The notes: a model not told the origin generated them from the sequence alone. Positions 17,438 through 29,440 are shown, counted from the stretch's first letter. The stretch: DNA of 64,000 nucleotides from Thalassobaculum sp965228445 (GCA_965228445.1 OZ245813.1:930001-994000); one strand, 5' to 3'. Numbers and translations are program-made.

Positions 17438-18370
17438 ATGCGCTTCCTGCTCACCCTGTTGTTCGCCCTGTCGCTCGCCGCGCCGGCACGCGCGGCGGAC
17501 AAGCTGACCATCCTGCTCGACTGGTTCGTGAACCCGGACCACGCCCCGCTCTACGTCGCCCAGGCCATCGGCGCCTTTGAGGCGGAGGGGCTGGATGTGG
17601 AGATGATCGCCCCGGCCGATCCGAACGACCCGCCGAAGCTGGTCGCCGCCGGCAAGGCCGAGATCGCCATCTCCTATCAGCCGCAGCTCCACATCCAGGC
17701 CGCCGCCGGCCTGCCGCTGGTCCGCTTCGGCACGCTGGTCGCCACACCCCTGAACACCCTGGTGGTGCTGGAGGACGGTCCGATCAAGGAGATCGCCGAC
17801 CTGAAGGGCCGCAAGATCGGCTTCTCCGTCGGCGGCTTCGAACACGCCGTGCTGGGCGCGATCCTGAAGCATGCCGGGCTGGGCAAGGGCGACTACGAGC
17901 TGGTGAACGTGAACTTCTCGCTCTCCCCGGCGCTGATCGCCGGGCAGGTGGACGCGGTGATCGGCGCCTACCGGAACTTCGAGCTGAACCAGATGGAAAT
18001 CGTCGGCCGGCCGGGGCGCGCCTTCTATGTCGAGGAGCACGGCGTGCCGCCCTATGACGAGCTGATCTATCTGACCAACACGGATCTGGTCGGCGACGAC
18101 CGGCTGAAGCGGTTCCTCAACGCGGTCGAGGTCGGAACCCAGTACCTGATCAACCACCCGGACGAGTCGTGGACCAGGTTCATCGAGCTGAACCCGGACC
18201 TGGACGACGAGCTGAACAAGCGGGCCTGGCGGGACACCCTGCCCCGCTTCGCCCTGCGGCCCGCCGCCCTCGATATCGGCCGCTACGAACGGTTCGCGGC
18301 CTTCATGAAGGCGGCGGGACTGGTGGAGACCACCCCGCCGGTGGAAACCTACGCGACCGCCTTGCGGTAG
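17438..18370 (+). CDS. thiY: ThiY-type periplasmic binding protein for thiamin pyrimidine precursor
   Basis: The 310-residue protein begins with a signal peptide (MRFLLTLLFALSLAAPARAA) and has the NMT1/THI5-like fold: LTILLDWFVNPDHAPLYVA, then GKAEIAISYQPQLHIQAAA and GRKIGFSVGGFEHAV. These regions are characteristic of ThiY, which binds N-formyl-4-amino-5-aminomethyl-2-methylpyrimidine. It lies 27 bp after thiX with an AGAGAAACGC ribosome-binding region, under the same riboswitch. Its last 22 bases overlap the 3' end of the convergent aminotransferase gene. Confidence 0.9.
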   Translation: MRFLLTLLFALSLAAPARAADKLTILLDWFVNPDHAPLYVAQAIGAFEAEGLDVEMIAPADPNDPPKLVAAGKAEIAISYQPQLHIQAAAGLPLVRFGTLVATPLNTLVVLEDGPIKEIADLKGRKIGFSVGGFEHAVLGAILKHAGLGKGDYELVNVNFSLSPALIAGQVDAVIGAYRNFELNQMEIVGRPGRAFYVEEHGVPPYDELIYLTNTDLVGDDRLKRFLNAVEVGTQYLINHPDESWTRFIELNPDLDDELNKRAWRDTLPRFALRPAALDIGRYERFAAFMKAAGLVETTPPVETYATALR

Positions 18371-19227
18371 GCGCTGCCGGCGCTCGGGACGCGGCACGCC
18401 GCCACGTGTGCCGCATAGAGATCATGGGCGGTGCGGAAGATCGGCCCCGGCTGAAGCTCCCGCGCCTCCCACCCGGTCACGCTCTGCACCTTGCCCATGT
18501 TCCCGGTCATGAAGATCTCGTCCGCGGTGTCGAGATCGGCCGGGGTCACGGTGCGCTGCTCGACCGGAATGCCCGCCTCCGTCAGAAGCTGGATCACCCG
18601 GTTCTTGGTGATGCCGTCCAGGAAGGTGCCGTTCGGCTTCGGCGTGACCGCCACGCCGTCCTTGGCGAACCAGAGATTGGCGTGGCTGAACTCCGCCACG
18701 TTGCCCTCGTGGTCGCGAACGACGGCGAGGTTGAAGCCCTTCTCCATCGCCTCGCGGCGGGCGCGCTGGGAGTTCGGATACAGGGCGCCCGCCTTGGCGT
18801 CGGTGGGCGCCTGATCCGGCGCCGGTCGCCGGACCGAGGCCAGTATCGCCTTGCCGGCGTTCTCGGACGGCAGCGGCGCCTCGAAGATCGCCAGGGTGAA
18901 CTGGATGTCCCCCGTCTCCGGCAGGATCGACCCGCCGCTGCAGAACACCATCGGCCGGATGTAGTAGTCGCGGTCGGCCGGCAGCATCTCCAGCCCCTCG
19001 ATGCAGAGCTTGTGGATTTCCTCCGCCGTCAGCGGACAGGTCATGCCGATCGCCGCCGCCGAGCGCACCATACGCTCGCAGTGCCGATCCAGATCCGGCG
19101 TACAGCCCGCGATCGCCCGGGCACCGTCGAACACCGTGTTGCCGGACCAGAACGCCAGGTCGAGTGGCCCCGACACCAGCGGCTGTTCGTTTCGCCATTC
19201 GCCGCCGTAGTAATACACACCTTCCAT
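18349..19227 (-). CDS. Branched-chain aminotransferase-like PLP enzyme (fold type IV)
   Basis: The 292-residue protein belongs to aminotransferase class IV. K145 in TDAKAGALYPNSQRA is the PLP lysine; other family positions are YIRPMVF, NVAEFSHANLW and EIFMTGNMGKVQSV. It most resembles branched-chain aminotransferase, which interconverts Val/Leu/Ile and their 2-oxoacids, although D-amino-acid transaminases and aminodeoxychorismate lyases share the fold. The ATG follows GGAGGGTCGTT with ideal spacing. Its 3' end overlaps thiY by 22 bp in convergent orientation. It is divergent from the universal stress protein gene. Confidence 0.85.
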   Translation of the reverse strand: MEGVYYYGGEWRNEQPLVSGPLDLAFWSGNTVFDGARAIAGCTPDLDRHCERMVRSAAAIGMTCPLTAEEIHKLCIEGLEMLPADRDYYIRPMVFCSGGSILPETGDIQFTLAIFEAPLPSENAGKAILASVRRPAPDQAPTDAKAGALYPNSQRARREAMEKGFNLAVVRDHEGNVAEFSHANLWFAKDGVAVTPKPNGTFLDGITKNRVIQLLTEAGIPVEQRTVTPADLDTADEIFMTGNMGKVQSVTGWEARELQPGPIFRTAHDLYAAHVAACRVPSAGSAYRKAVA

Positions 19228-19269
19228 AACGACCCTCCATCAGGACATAAAATTGTTATGGCAGTGTTT

Positions 19270-19288
19270 CTGACCTTTTTTAGGTCAG
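19270..19288. promoter_or_regulatory. Perfect dyad CTGACCT-N5-AGGTCAG in divergent promoter region
   Basis: CTGACCT at 19270-19276 is mirrored by AGGTCAG at 19282-19288 around five T residues. It is 43 bp upstream of the aminotransferase start and about 170 bp upstream of the stress-protein start. It could be an operator or the stem of a short hairpin; the regulator is unknown. Confidence 0.35.
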
Positions 19289-19455
19289 CATTCCATACCT
19301 ATTTTCGCAAAGGGCTTTGCGCCGACGCGGCGTCAGGGTGACAATCGCCAGTGAAAACAGCGGCGCGCGCACCACGCCGCATTGCTTCGCAACCGCGCGC
19401 CCGGTAGGGTTTCGGCCCGCATTGAACCATAAGAAACCGAACCGGAGACGGCCCG

Positions 19456-20292
19456 ATGGCGATCAAATCGATCCTCTGTCACATGGCGAACGACGACAGG
19501 CACAGGGACCGCCTGGAACTCGCCATTCAGCTGACCACCCGGTTCTCCGGACACCTGGACGTGCTCTACAACACCGCCCCGGTCGCCATGCCGGCGGGCG
19601 CGGCCGGCCGTGCGGCCTCCAACGTGTTTCTGGCCGAACAGCGCGACATCGCCAAGAAGAAGGCCGAGGCGATCCGCCAGGAACTGGACGAGCGCTTCGC
19701 CAAGGTGGATGTCGGCCACGCCTACCACCAGACCGAGGGCGATCACGTCGAGAAACTGGCCGAATACGCCCATCTGAGCGACCTGGTCGTCGTCTCCCAG
19801 GCGCCGCCGAAGGGGGTGACCAGCAGCATCGCCCTGCACCACCCGGAGGAGATCGCGCTGGAGGCCGGCTGCGCCACCCTGGTGCTGCCGCACGAGGAGG
19901 AGTTCTGGTCGCCCGGCCGCATGGTCGGCAAGCGGGTCGCCGTCGCCTGGCGCAACTGCAAGGAGGCCAGCCGCGCGGTGCGCGAGGCCATGCCGTTCCT
20001 GCTGGAGGCGGACGACGTCCATGTCTTCACCGAGCAGGAAGAGGCCAAGTCCCTGAAGGGTGTCGGAATCGGCCGCTACCTGTCGATGCACGGGGTGAAC
20101 GCCACCGTGCACACCGACATCCACGACGAGGGCAATATCGGCGAGCAGCTTCTGGCGCGCGCCGCCGCCTACGACTGCGACCTGCTGGTCATGGGCGCCT
20201 ACAGCCGGGCGCGCTGGCGCGAGCTGCTGATGGGCGGTGTGTCGGAATACGTCCTGCACCACCTGGACCGACCGGTCCTGATGTCCCACTGA
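19456..20292 (+). CDS. Universal stress protein (tandem UspA domains)
   Basis: The 278-residue protein contains two UspA-like folds. The N-terminal half begins MAIKSILCHMANDDRHRDRL. The C-terminal half has the nucleotide-binding signature region LLVMGAYSRARWRELLMGG followed by VSEYVLHHLDRPVLMSH. Usp proteins are cytoplasmic, often ATP-binding, and help survival under starvation or stress. The ATG follows GGAGACGGCCCG. It is 57 bp ahead of the PhnZ-like gene on the same strand and divergent from the aminotransferase gene. Confidence 0.88.
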   Translation: MAIKSILCHMANDDRHRDRLELAIQLTTRFSGHLDVLYNTAPVAMPAGAAGRAASNVFLAEQRDIAKKKAEAIRQELDERFAKVDVGHAYHQTEGDHVEKLAEYAHLSDLVVVSQAPPKGVTSSIALHHPEEIALEAGCATLVLPHEEEFWSPGRMVGKRVAVAWRNCKEASRAVREAMPFLLEADDVHVFTEQEEAKSLKGVGIGRYLSMHGVNATVHTDIHDEGNIGEQLLARAAAYDCDLLVMGAYSRARWRELLMGGVSEYVLHHLDRPVLMSH

Positions 20293-20349
20293 CCGCGATG
20301 TCTCACTGACCCGGTCGAGCACGCCTCGACCGAACCGAGGAGGATGCGC

Positions 20350-20964
20350 ATGGACGGCGGCAGTGCAGCGGGGACGGTGTCCTTCACCCAGATGAAGGAC
20401 GGCACGCGCGAGGACTACCTGCTCCTCGCCGAGCATGAACACGCCTATCAGGCCGGCACCGCCGATCGGGTTCTGTCCGAACTGCGGCGCCAGGGCGAGC
20501 AGACCCTGGAGGGCTACCGGATCACCCGGCTGGAGCACGGTCTCCAGTCGGCGGCCCGGGCCGAGGCGGACGGCGCCGATCTCGACTGGATCGTCGGCGC
20601 CCTGCTGCACGACATCGGCGACGCGCTCGCTCCGCAGAACCACGACCGCATGGCGGCCGAGGTGATCCGCCCGTTCGTGCGTTGGGACGTGAGCTGGGTG
20701 GTGGAGCATCACGGCATCTTCCAGATGCTGTACTACGCCCATCACTACGGCTGGGACCGCGACGCCCGCGACCGGTTCCGCGACCATCCATGCTTCCAGC
20801 AATGCGCCGAGTTCTGCGAGCGCTGGGATCAGGCCTCGTTCGACCCGGACTACCCGACCCCGCCGCTGGAACATTTCGAGCCGATGGTCCGGGCGGTGTT
20901 CGCCCGTAAGGCCTACGACCCGGCGGTGATCCGCGAAGGCGAAACGACGCCCCTCACCGCCTGA
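20350..20964 (+). CDS. HD-domain oxygenase/phosphohydrolase, PhnZ-like
   Basis: The 204-residue protein has a metal-binding HD fold: RLEHGLQSAARAE (H63), LLHDIGD (H87, D88), NHDRMAAE, WVVEHHGIFQMLYYAHHYG and FCERWDQASFDPDYPT. These match the PhnZ group of mixed-valent di-iron oxygenases, which cleave hydroxy-aminoethylphosphonate and are related to myo-inositol oxygenase. No other phosphonate gene is nearby, so the substrate is uncertain. An ATG at 20344 abuts AGGAGG with no spacer; the ATG at 20350 has correct spacing and is preferred. A terminator follows. Confidence 0.75.
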   Translation: MDGGSAAGTVSFTQMKDGTREDYLLLAEHEHAYQAGTADRVLSELRRQGEQTLEGYRITRLEHGLQSAARAEADGADLDWIVGALLHDIGDALAPQNHDRMAAEVIRPFVRWDVSWVVEHHGIFQMLYYAHHYGWDRDARDRFRDHPCFQQCAEFCERWDQASFDPDYPTPPLEHFEPMVRAVFARKAYDPAVIREGETTPLTA

Positions 20965-21008
20965 CCGATCGTCGAAGCGGCGGCGCCACCCCGGGCGCCA
21001 AAGAGAAA

Positions 21009-21041
21009 GGCCGGACAGCCGCAGGGGCGTCCGGCCTTTTT
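21009..21041. terminator. Bidirectional terminator between convergent genes
   Basis: GGCCGGAC (21009-21016) pairs with GTCCGGCC (21029-21036), followed by TTTTT and preceded by A-rich bases. It lies between the PhnZ-like gene and the convergent nhaD gene and could stop transcription from both sides. Confidence 0.8.
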
Positions 21042-21064
21042 CATGCGGCGCGGGCGGCCGCCGG

Positions 21065-22528
21065 TCAGGCGAAGAACACGAACCCGACCAGAACGAAGAT
21101 CGGCATCAGGATCAGACCCGACCAGATCATGTAGCCGAAGAAGCTCGGCATCGGGATGCCGCGCTCCTCGGCGATCGCCTTGACCATGAAGTTCGGCGCG
21201 TTGCCGATATAGGTGTTGGCGCCCATGAACACCGCACCGGCCGAGATCGCCAGCAGGGTGTTGGCCATCGGCCCCATGAGCTGCTGGGCGTCGCCGCCGG
21301 CGGTGTTGAAGAACACCAGGTAGGTCGGCGCGTTGTCCAGGAAGGACGACAGGATGCCGGTCAGCCAGAAATACGCCAGGTTCACCGGCTCGCCGGTCTC
21401 GGTCGACACCGCGGAGACGACGTCGCGCAGGGACCCGTCGGTACCGGCCTTCAGGATGGCGATCGCCGGGATGATGGTCAGGAAGATGCCGGCGAACAGC
21501 TTGGCGACCTCCAGGATCGGGAACCAGGTGAAGCCGTTGGCCAGCCGGCTCTCCAGGCTGGTGACCTTCCAGGAGATGAAGGCGATCGCCAGCAGCAGCA
21601 GATCGCGCACGATGTTCTGGATCTCCCACGGCACATGGTAGATGTCGATGCTGATCCCCGGCTTCCAGACGCCCGACAGCAGCACCGCGCCGACCACGCC
21701 GGCCAGCAGGATGATGTTGAACTTGCCCTCCAGGCCGATCTTCTCGCCCGCCGTGGTCGGAACCGCCCGGACCTCCTCGCTCTCCTTGGCCCAGAAATAC
21801 CGGTCGAGCCCGTAGAACAGCACCAGCAGGATCGCCGACACCAGCGCCATCGGGGCCAGCATGTGGGTGGTCGGCCAGAAGAACGACACGCCCTTCAGGA
21901 AGCCCAGGAACAGCGGCGGATCGCCGAGCGGCGTCAGTGAGCCGCCGACATTGGCCACCAGGAAGATGAAGAAGACGACCACATGGACCTTGTGCCGGCG
22001 GTCCTCGTTGGCGTTCAGGATCGGGCGGATCAGCAGCATGGCGGCACCGGTGGTGCCCATCCAGCTCGCGATCACCGTGCCCAGCAGCAGGATCCCGGTG
22101 TTCATCTCCGGCGTGCCGCGCAGGGTCCCGGTCACCCGGACGCCGCCGGCCACCGTGAACAGTGAGAGCAGCAGAATGATGAAGGGGATGTACTCCAGCA
22201 GGCCGACATGCAGGACCTCGTAGAGCGCGAGGTCGAAGCCGAAGACCAGGGCGAAGGGCACCATGAAGGACAGCGCCCAGAAGGCCGAGATCTTGCCGAA
22301 ATGGTGGTGCCAGAACTCGCCGGCGACCAGCGGGAAGATGGCGATGGACAGCAGGATGCCGGCGAACGGGATCACCCAGAGCAGGTTCATCTCGGCGCCG
22401 TCCAGGTGCGGCGCACCCTCGCCGGCCGCCCAAGCCGACCCGGCGCTGACGGCCGCCAGGGCCAACGCCGCCGGCAGGGATGTCAAAAGGCGGCGCGCCC
22501 CGTTCCAGCCAATCATCGTCTTCGGCAT
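21065..22528 (-). CDS. nhaD: NhaD-type sodium:proton antiporter
   Basis: The 487-residue inner-membrane protein has about 12-13 helices and the ArsB/NhaD ion-transporter fold. Recognisable stretches are WMGTTGAAMLLIRPILNAN, NVGGSLTPLGDPPLFLGFL, ILSSFLDNAPTYLVFFN and MGANTYIGNAPNFMVKAIA. NhaD exchanges Na+ or Li+ for protons and is common in marine and halotolerant bacteria. The N terminus includes a hydrophobic, Ala-rich leader (about 12-35) typical of the family. The chosen ATG follows GGGAGGACGAG. The frame extends about 19 codons upstream without family resemblance. It is convergent with the PhnZ-like gene. Confidence 0.9.
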   Translation of the reverse strand: MPKTMIGWNGARRLLTSLPAALALAAVSAGSAWAAGEGAPHLDGAEMNLLWVIPFAGILLSIAIFPLVAGEFWHHHFGKISAFWALSFMVPFALVFGFDLALYEVLHVGLLEYIPFIILLLSLFTVAGGVRVTGTLRGTPEMNTGILLLGTVIASWMGTTGAAMLLIRPILNANEDRRHKVHVVVFFIFLVANVGGSLTPLGDPPLFLGFLKGVSFFWPTTHMLAPMALVSAILLVLFYGLDRYFWAKESEEVRAVPTTAGEKIGLEGKFNIILLAGVVGAVLLSGVWKPGISIDIYHVPWEIQNIVRDLLLLAIAFISWKVTSLESRLANGFTWFPILEVAKLFAGIFLTIIPAIAILKAGTDGSLRDVVSAVSTETGEPVNLAYFWLTGILSSFLDNAPTYLVFFNTAGGDAQQLMGPMANTLLAISAGAVFMGANTYIGNAPNFMVKAIAEERGIPMPSFFGYMIWSGLILMPIFVLVGFVFFA

Positions 22529-22754
22529 CCTAACTCGTCCTCCCACGGCGTCTTCGCGACCGATGTCCCGCCGGTATTCCGGCACCGGCCCTTAAAGGCG
22601 CGCGAGTATGCCCCAACGGTTGCCCCCCCGAAACCCCTGCGTCAGTAAGTCGTTTCGCCGAGCCAACGCGGTGACAAGCCGCGCGCAATCATGATAGATG
22701 CCGTGACGAACTCTTATCCCGACCAGAGTCCCGCCGACCCAGGAGATCGTCCCG

Positions 22755-23507
22755 ATGGACATGACCGGCCAGCAGACCATCCCCGCTCCCCGCCAGACGG
22801 TTTGGGAGGCGCTGAACGATCCGGACGTGCTGAAGGAATGCATTCCGGGCTGCGAGGAGATCGAGAAGACGGGCGACAACGGCTTCACCGCGAAGGTCTC
22901 GGCCAAGGTCGGGCCGGTGAAGGCGAAGTTCTCCGGCGCGGTCGAACTGCAGGACCTCAACCCGCCGGTCAGCTACACCATCGTCGGCGAGGGCAAGGGC
23001 GGTGCCGCCGGCTTCGCCAAGGGCGGCGCCAAGGTCAATCTCGAGGAGACGACCGAGAACGGCCAGCCCGCGACCCTGCTGACCTATGAGGTCAACGCCA
23101 GCGTCGGCGGCAAGCTCGCCGCGATCGGCAGCCGGCTGATCGATTCGACGGCGAAGAAGTACGCCAACGACTTCTTCGAGAAATTCAAGGAGATCGCGTC
23201 CAACCGCGCGCCGGGCGATGCCGCTCCGGCCGCCGTGGCCGCGCCGGTAACCGAGACCCCGGCAACCGAAGCGAAGCCCGCCGGTGCACAGACCGCGGCT
23301 GCCGCTCCCGCGCCGACACCTGCCGCTACCCCTGCCAAGAAGGAGGACCATGCCGTGGCCCAACCCGCCGACACCCGCAGCGAAGAGATGAAGCGCCTCG
23401 GGATCCCCGCCGAGAACGTCTACGAGGGCCTGCACTGGGCCGCCGGCCTGTCCTGGGTTGCCCTGGCCGCCGCCGCCGTTCTGCTGGTCGTCACGGCGAA
23501 CGCCTGA
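22755..23507 (+). CDS. coxG: CoxG-type SRPBCC protein of CO dehydrogenase cluster
   Basis: The 250-residue protein has an N-terminal SRPBCC/CoxG domain (about 1-150: VWEALNDPDVLKECIPGCEE, PPVSYTIVGEGKGG, GGKLAAIGSRLID), an Ala/Pro-rich linker (about 155-205) and a C-terminal membrane helix (about 230-247). CoxG helps anchor or supply quinone to molybdenum CO dehydrogenase at the inner membrane. The start follows AGGAGA. It lies upstream of the formaldehyde dehydrogenase gene and 1.5 kb upstream of coxSLM on the same strand, supporting the assignment. Confidence 0.88.
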   Translation: MDMTGQQTIPAPRQTVWEALNDPDVLKECIPGCEEIEKTGDNGFTAKVSAKVGPVKAKFSGAVELQDLNPPVSYTIVGEGKGGAAGFAKGGAKVNLEETTENGQPATLLTYEVNASVGGKLAAIGSRLIDSTAKKYANDFFEKFKEIASNRAPGDAAPAAVAAPVTETPATEAKPAGAQTAAAAPAPTPAATPAKKEDHAVAQPADTRSEEMKRLGIPAENVYEGLHWAAGLSWVALAAAAVLLVVTANA

Positions 23508-23571
23508 GCCGTCCGAGCCCGGACCGGGCGCCAAGACCCGGATCCAAACCGCCGAGCCCGAGGGGGAAACC

Positions 23572-24681
<1,110 letters not shown>

Positions 24682-24709
24682 CCGCCCTGCCCCCATCGAA
24701 CGCCTGACG

Positions 24710-24748
24710 ATGGCCGCCGCGAGCAATCCGGCGGCCATTTTCTTTTTT
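24710..24748 (+). terminator. Rho-independent terminator after frmA
   Basis: ATGGCCGCC (24710-24718) pairs with GGCGGCCAT (24730-24738), followed by TTTCTTTTTT. It closes the frmA transcript. Confidence 0.85.
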
Positions 24749-24770
24749 CCATCCTTCTCCTTCCCTCATC

Positions 24771-24873
24771 CCCCGGATTTACTCCGGGGCGAGCGGTCCA
24801 GGAGACGACCGTTGGAGAGCTATTCCATCCGCTCGGTCCGGCCATCGGGCCTTGCCCCGGAAAAAATCCGGGG
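24771..24873. repeat. Paired CCCCGGA...TCCGGGG hairpins in frmA-coxS gap
   Basis: The 388-base gap between frmA and coxS holds the frmA terminator and then two similar hairpins: CCCCGGA-N5-TCCGGGG at 24771-24789 and CCCCGGA-N5-TCCGGGG at 24855-24873. They resemble hairpins inside the other repeats at 42.5 and 59.2 kb. The rest of the gap up to the coxS ribosome-binding site, GAGGGAG, shows no gene; the coxSLM promoter probably lies there. Confidence 0.6.
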
Positions 24874-25069
24874 AGTGTGAGTGGGGGATTGGGATCGACC
24901 CCAACCCGGCGCGACATAACGGGGCACCTGGGGACCGGCCTCCCCGCTTGACCTTGGGCGGGCGGGGAATGAGACTGCACCCTGAGAGGGGCGGCACCTG
25001 GTTAACGGTCGCCACAAGAGCCCCCTGCCAACCAAACCATTCGACTGTTTCACGAGGGAGTATAAGGGC

Positions 25070-25531
25070 ATGCCCACGGTATCCATGACGGTGAACGGCA
25101 AGAAGGTCTCCGGCGAGGTCGAGGGCCGGACCCTGCTCGTTCAGTTCCTGCGCGAGAATCTCCGCCTGACCGGCACCCATGTCGGGTGCGACACCAGCCA
25201 GTGCGGCGCGTGCGTCGTGCACGTGAACGGCGACAGCATGAAGTCCTGCACCCTGCTGGCGGTCCAGGCCGAGGGCGCCGAGGTCACCACCATCGAAGGC
25301 CTGGCCGACGGCGACACGCTGCACCCGATGCAGGAAGCCTTCCGCGACAACCACGGCCTGCAGTGCGGCTTCTGCACCCCGGGCATGGTGATGAGCGCGG
25401 TCGATCTGGTGAAGAAGAACCCGAAGGCCAGCGAGCAGGAAATCCGCGAGTGGCTCGAGGGTAACATCTGCCGCTGCACCGGCTACCACAACATCGTGAA
25501 GTCGATCCAGCAGGCCCAGCAGACGATGTGA
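25070..25531 (+). CDS. coxS: CO dehydrogenase-family small subunit (2Fe-2S)
   Basis: The 153-residue protein has an N-terminal plant-ferredoxin-like domain (VGCDTSQCGACVVHVNG) and a C-terminal helical 2Fe-2S domain (QCGFCTPGMVMSA and CRCTGYHNIVKSI). It passes electrons from the molybdenum site to FAD in xanthine-oxidase-family hydroxylases. The order S-L-M and the active-site motif of the large subunit place it in a form II CODH-like enzyme. The ATG follows GAGGGAGTATAAGGGC. It is the first gene of the coxSLM operon, with 108 bp before coxL. Confidence 0.93.
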   Translation: MPTVSMTVNGKKVSGEVEGRTLLVQFLRENLRLTGTHVGCDTSQCGACVVHVNGDSMKSCTLLAVQAEGAEVTTIEGLADGDTLHPMQEAFRDNHGLQCGFCTPGMVMSAVDLVKKNPKASEQEIREWLEGNICRCTGYHNIVKSIQQAQQTM

Positions 25532-25639
25532 CCGGACCGGCGATTCGCACGGTTCACTTAGACTGATCTCGAAACAATGCCCGGCAACCCCTTGTCATAA
25601 AAACGAATGAGGGGACCGGCGACTAGGGAGTGAGAGAGC

Positions 25640-28015
<2,376 letters not shown>

Positions 28016-28060
28016 CACGACGACAGATGACCTGACCAAGGGTTACAGGAGACACAAGCC

Positions 28061-28858
28061 ATGTACGATTTCGCCTATCACAAGCCGTCATCCGTCGCCG
28101 ATGCGGTTTCTGCCCGTACCGGGGCCGAGGACGGCACCTACGTGGCCGGCGGCATGACGCTGGTGCCGACGCTCAAGCAGCGTCTGGCCCAGCCCTCCGA
28201 CCTGGTCGATCTCGGCGCCATCGGCGACCTGAAGGGCATCACCGTGTCCGGTGACACCGTCACCATCGGCGCGATGACCACCCACGGCGCCGTCGCCAAC
28301 TCCGCCGAGGTGCAGGCGGCGATCCCGGCCCTGGCGGCGCTTGCCGGCAGCATCGGCGACCCGCAGGTCCGCAACCGCGGCACCATCGGCGGCTCGGTGG
28401 CCAACAACGATCCGGCGGCCGACTACCCGGCGGCCTGTCTGGCGCTCGGCGCGACCATCAAGACCGACAAGCGCGAGCTGTCGGCCGACGACTTCTTCAC
28501 CGGCCTGTTCGAGACCGCTCTGGACGAGGGTGAGATGATCGTCTCCGTCTCCTTCCCGAAGCCGGAGAAGGCGGGCTATCAGAAGTTCATCAACCCGGCG
28601 TCGCGCTATGCCCTGGTCGGCGTGTTCGTCGCCAAGACCGGCGCCGGCGTGAAGGTCGCCGTCACCGGTGCCGGCCAGGACGGCGTGTTCCGGGTGCCGG
28701 AGATGGAAAGCGCCCTGTCCTCGAACCTGTCCGCCGGCGCCCTGGACGGGATCGCGGTGGATGCGGACACCCTGAACTCCGACATCCATGCCAGCGCCGA
28801 GTACCGCGCGCACCTGATCACGGTGATGGCCAAGCGCGCGGTTGCCGCGCTTTCCTGA
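28061..28858 (+). CDS. coxM: CO dehydrogenase-family medium subunit (FAD)
   Basis: The 265-residue protein has the FAD-binding PCMH-type domain: YVAGGMTLVPTLKQRL (about 26-41), TIGAMTTHGAVANS, NRGTIGGSVANNDPAADYPAA (about 106-126) and a C-terminal CODH flavoprotein domain. It takes electrons from CoxS and passes them to quinone or another acceptor. It begins 45 bp after coxL behind ACAGGAGACACAAGCC. It completes the S-L-M set; no coxD/E/F maturation genes are present in this window. Confidence 0.93.
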   Translation: MYDFAYHKPSSVADAVSARTGAEDGTYVAGGMTLVPTLKQRLAQPSDLVDLGAIGDLKGITVSGDTVTIGAMTTHGAVANSAEVQAAIPALAALAGSIGDPQVRNRGTIGGSVANNDPAADYPAACLALGATIKTDKRELSADDFFTGLFETALDEGEMIVSVSFPKPEKAGYQKFINPASRYALVGVFVAKTGAGVKVAVTGAGQDGVFRVPEMESALSSNLSAGALDGIAVDADTLNSDIHASAEYRAHLITVMAKRAVAALS

Positions 28859-28883
28859 CCGTCTGTCGGAATTTCTGAGGCCC

Positions 28884-28918
28884 GGGCCGGTTCTATATGT
28901 GGAACCGGCCCGTTGCTT
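28884..28918 (+). terminator. Terminator-like hairpin after coxM
   Basis: GGGCCGGTTC (28884-28893) pairs perfectly with GAACCGGCCC (28902-28911) around an 8-base loop. The following GTTGCTTT is only a weak U tract. It lies 25 bp after the coxM stop. Confidence 0.55.
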
Positions 28919-28966
28919 TGGCGCCTACGACAGCGCCGGGCGTTTGAGCTTTCAGGAGACGCACCC

Positions 28967-29440
28967 ATGGCCCTCAGACCGATCGTCCTGGCCGCCGCTT
29001 TGGCGGTCGCCCTCGCCGGACCGGCCCTGGCGAAGAACGACAAGGTTCCCGCCAACGGCAAGCCCGCCCATGCCGGCAAGTCGGTCGACAAGGGCGGCAG
29101 CGGTAGCAGCCGCACGTCGGACGGCGTCGCCGCGGCCGCCGCCGCCGGCGCTGTCCTCGCCGGCATCCTGCTGAGCGATCAGGAGCGGGCCACCATCACC
29201 CGCTACTTCCAGACCCACCCGCAGCCGGTGAAGCCGCTGCCCCCGGGAATCGCCAAGAACCTTGCGCGCGGCAAGCCGCTGCCGCCGGGCATCGCCAAGC
29301 GGGCGGCGCCGGGCGATCTGCTGCGGCAGCTGACGATTCCGCGGGGTTATGCGCTGGAAACCGTGGGTACCGACGTGGTTCTGATCGAAATCGGCACGCG
29401 GATTGTCGCAGACCTGCTCAAAGACGTGATCCGTCACTAA
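28967..29440 (+). CDS. CigR/RcnB-like exported protein
   Basis: The 157-residue protein starts with a signal peptide (MALRPIVLAAALAVALAGPALA). A low-complexity Gly/Ser/Ala segment follows and then a hydrophobic AAAAAGAVLAGILLSD. The C-terminal half has the repeated phrase KPLPPGIAK (at about 83 and 98) and ends with RIVADLLKDVI. This pattern matches the anti-virulence regulator CigR family, which is related to RcnB. The biochemical role is unknown; it probably acts in the envelope. The start follows CAGGAGACGCACCC. It is alone between coxM and ppa. Confidence 0.72.
   Translation: MALRPIVLAAALAVALAGPALAKNDKVPANGKPAHAGKSVDKGGSGSSRTSDGVAAAAAAGAVLAGILLSDQERATITRYFQTHPQPVKPLPPGIAKNLARGKPLPPGIAKRAAPGDLLRQLTIPRGYALETVGTDVVLIEIGTRIVADLLKDVIRH

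Noticed and set aside
20913..22433. Alternative frame of about 500 codons over nhaD
   Set aside because: Same strand, other frame, composition-driven; the nhaD frame has membrane helices and family motifs.
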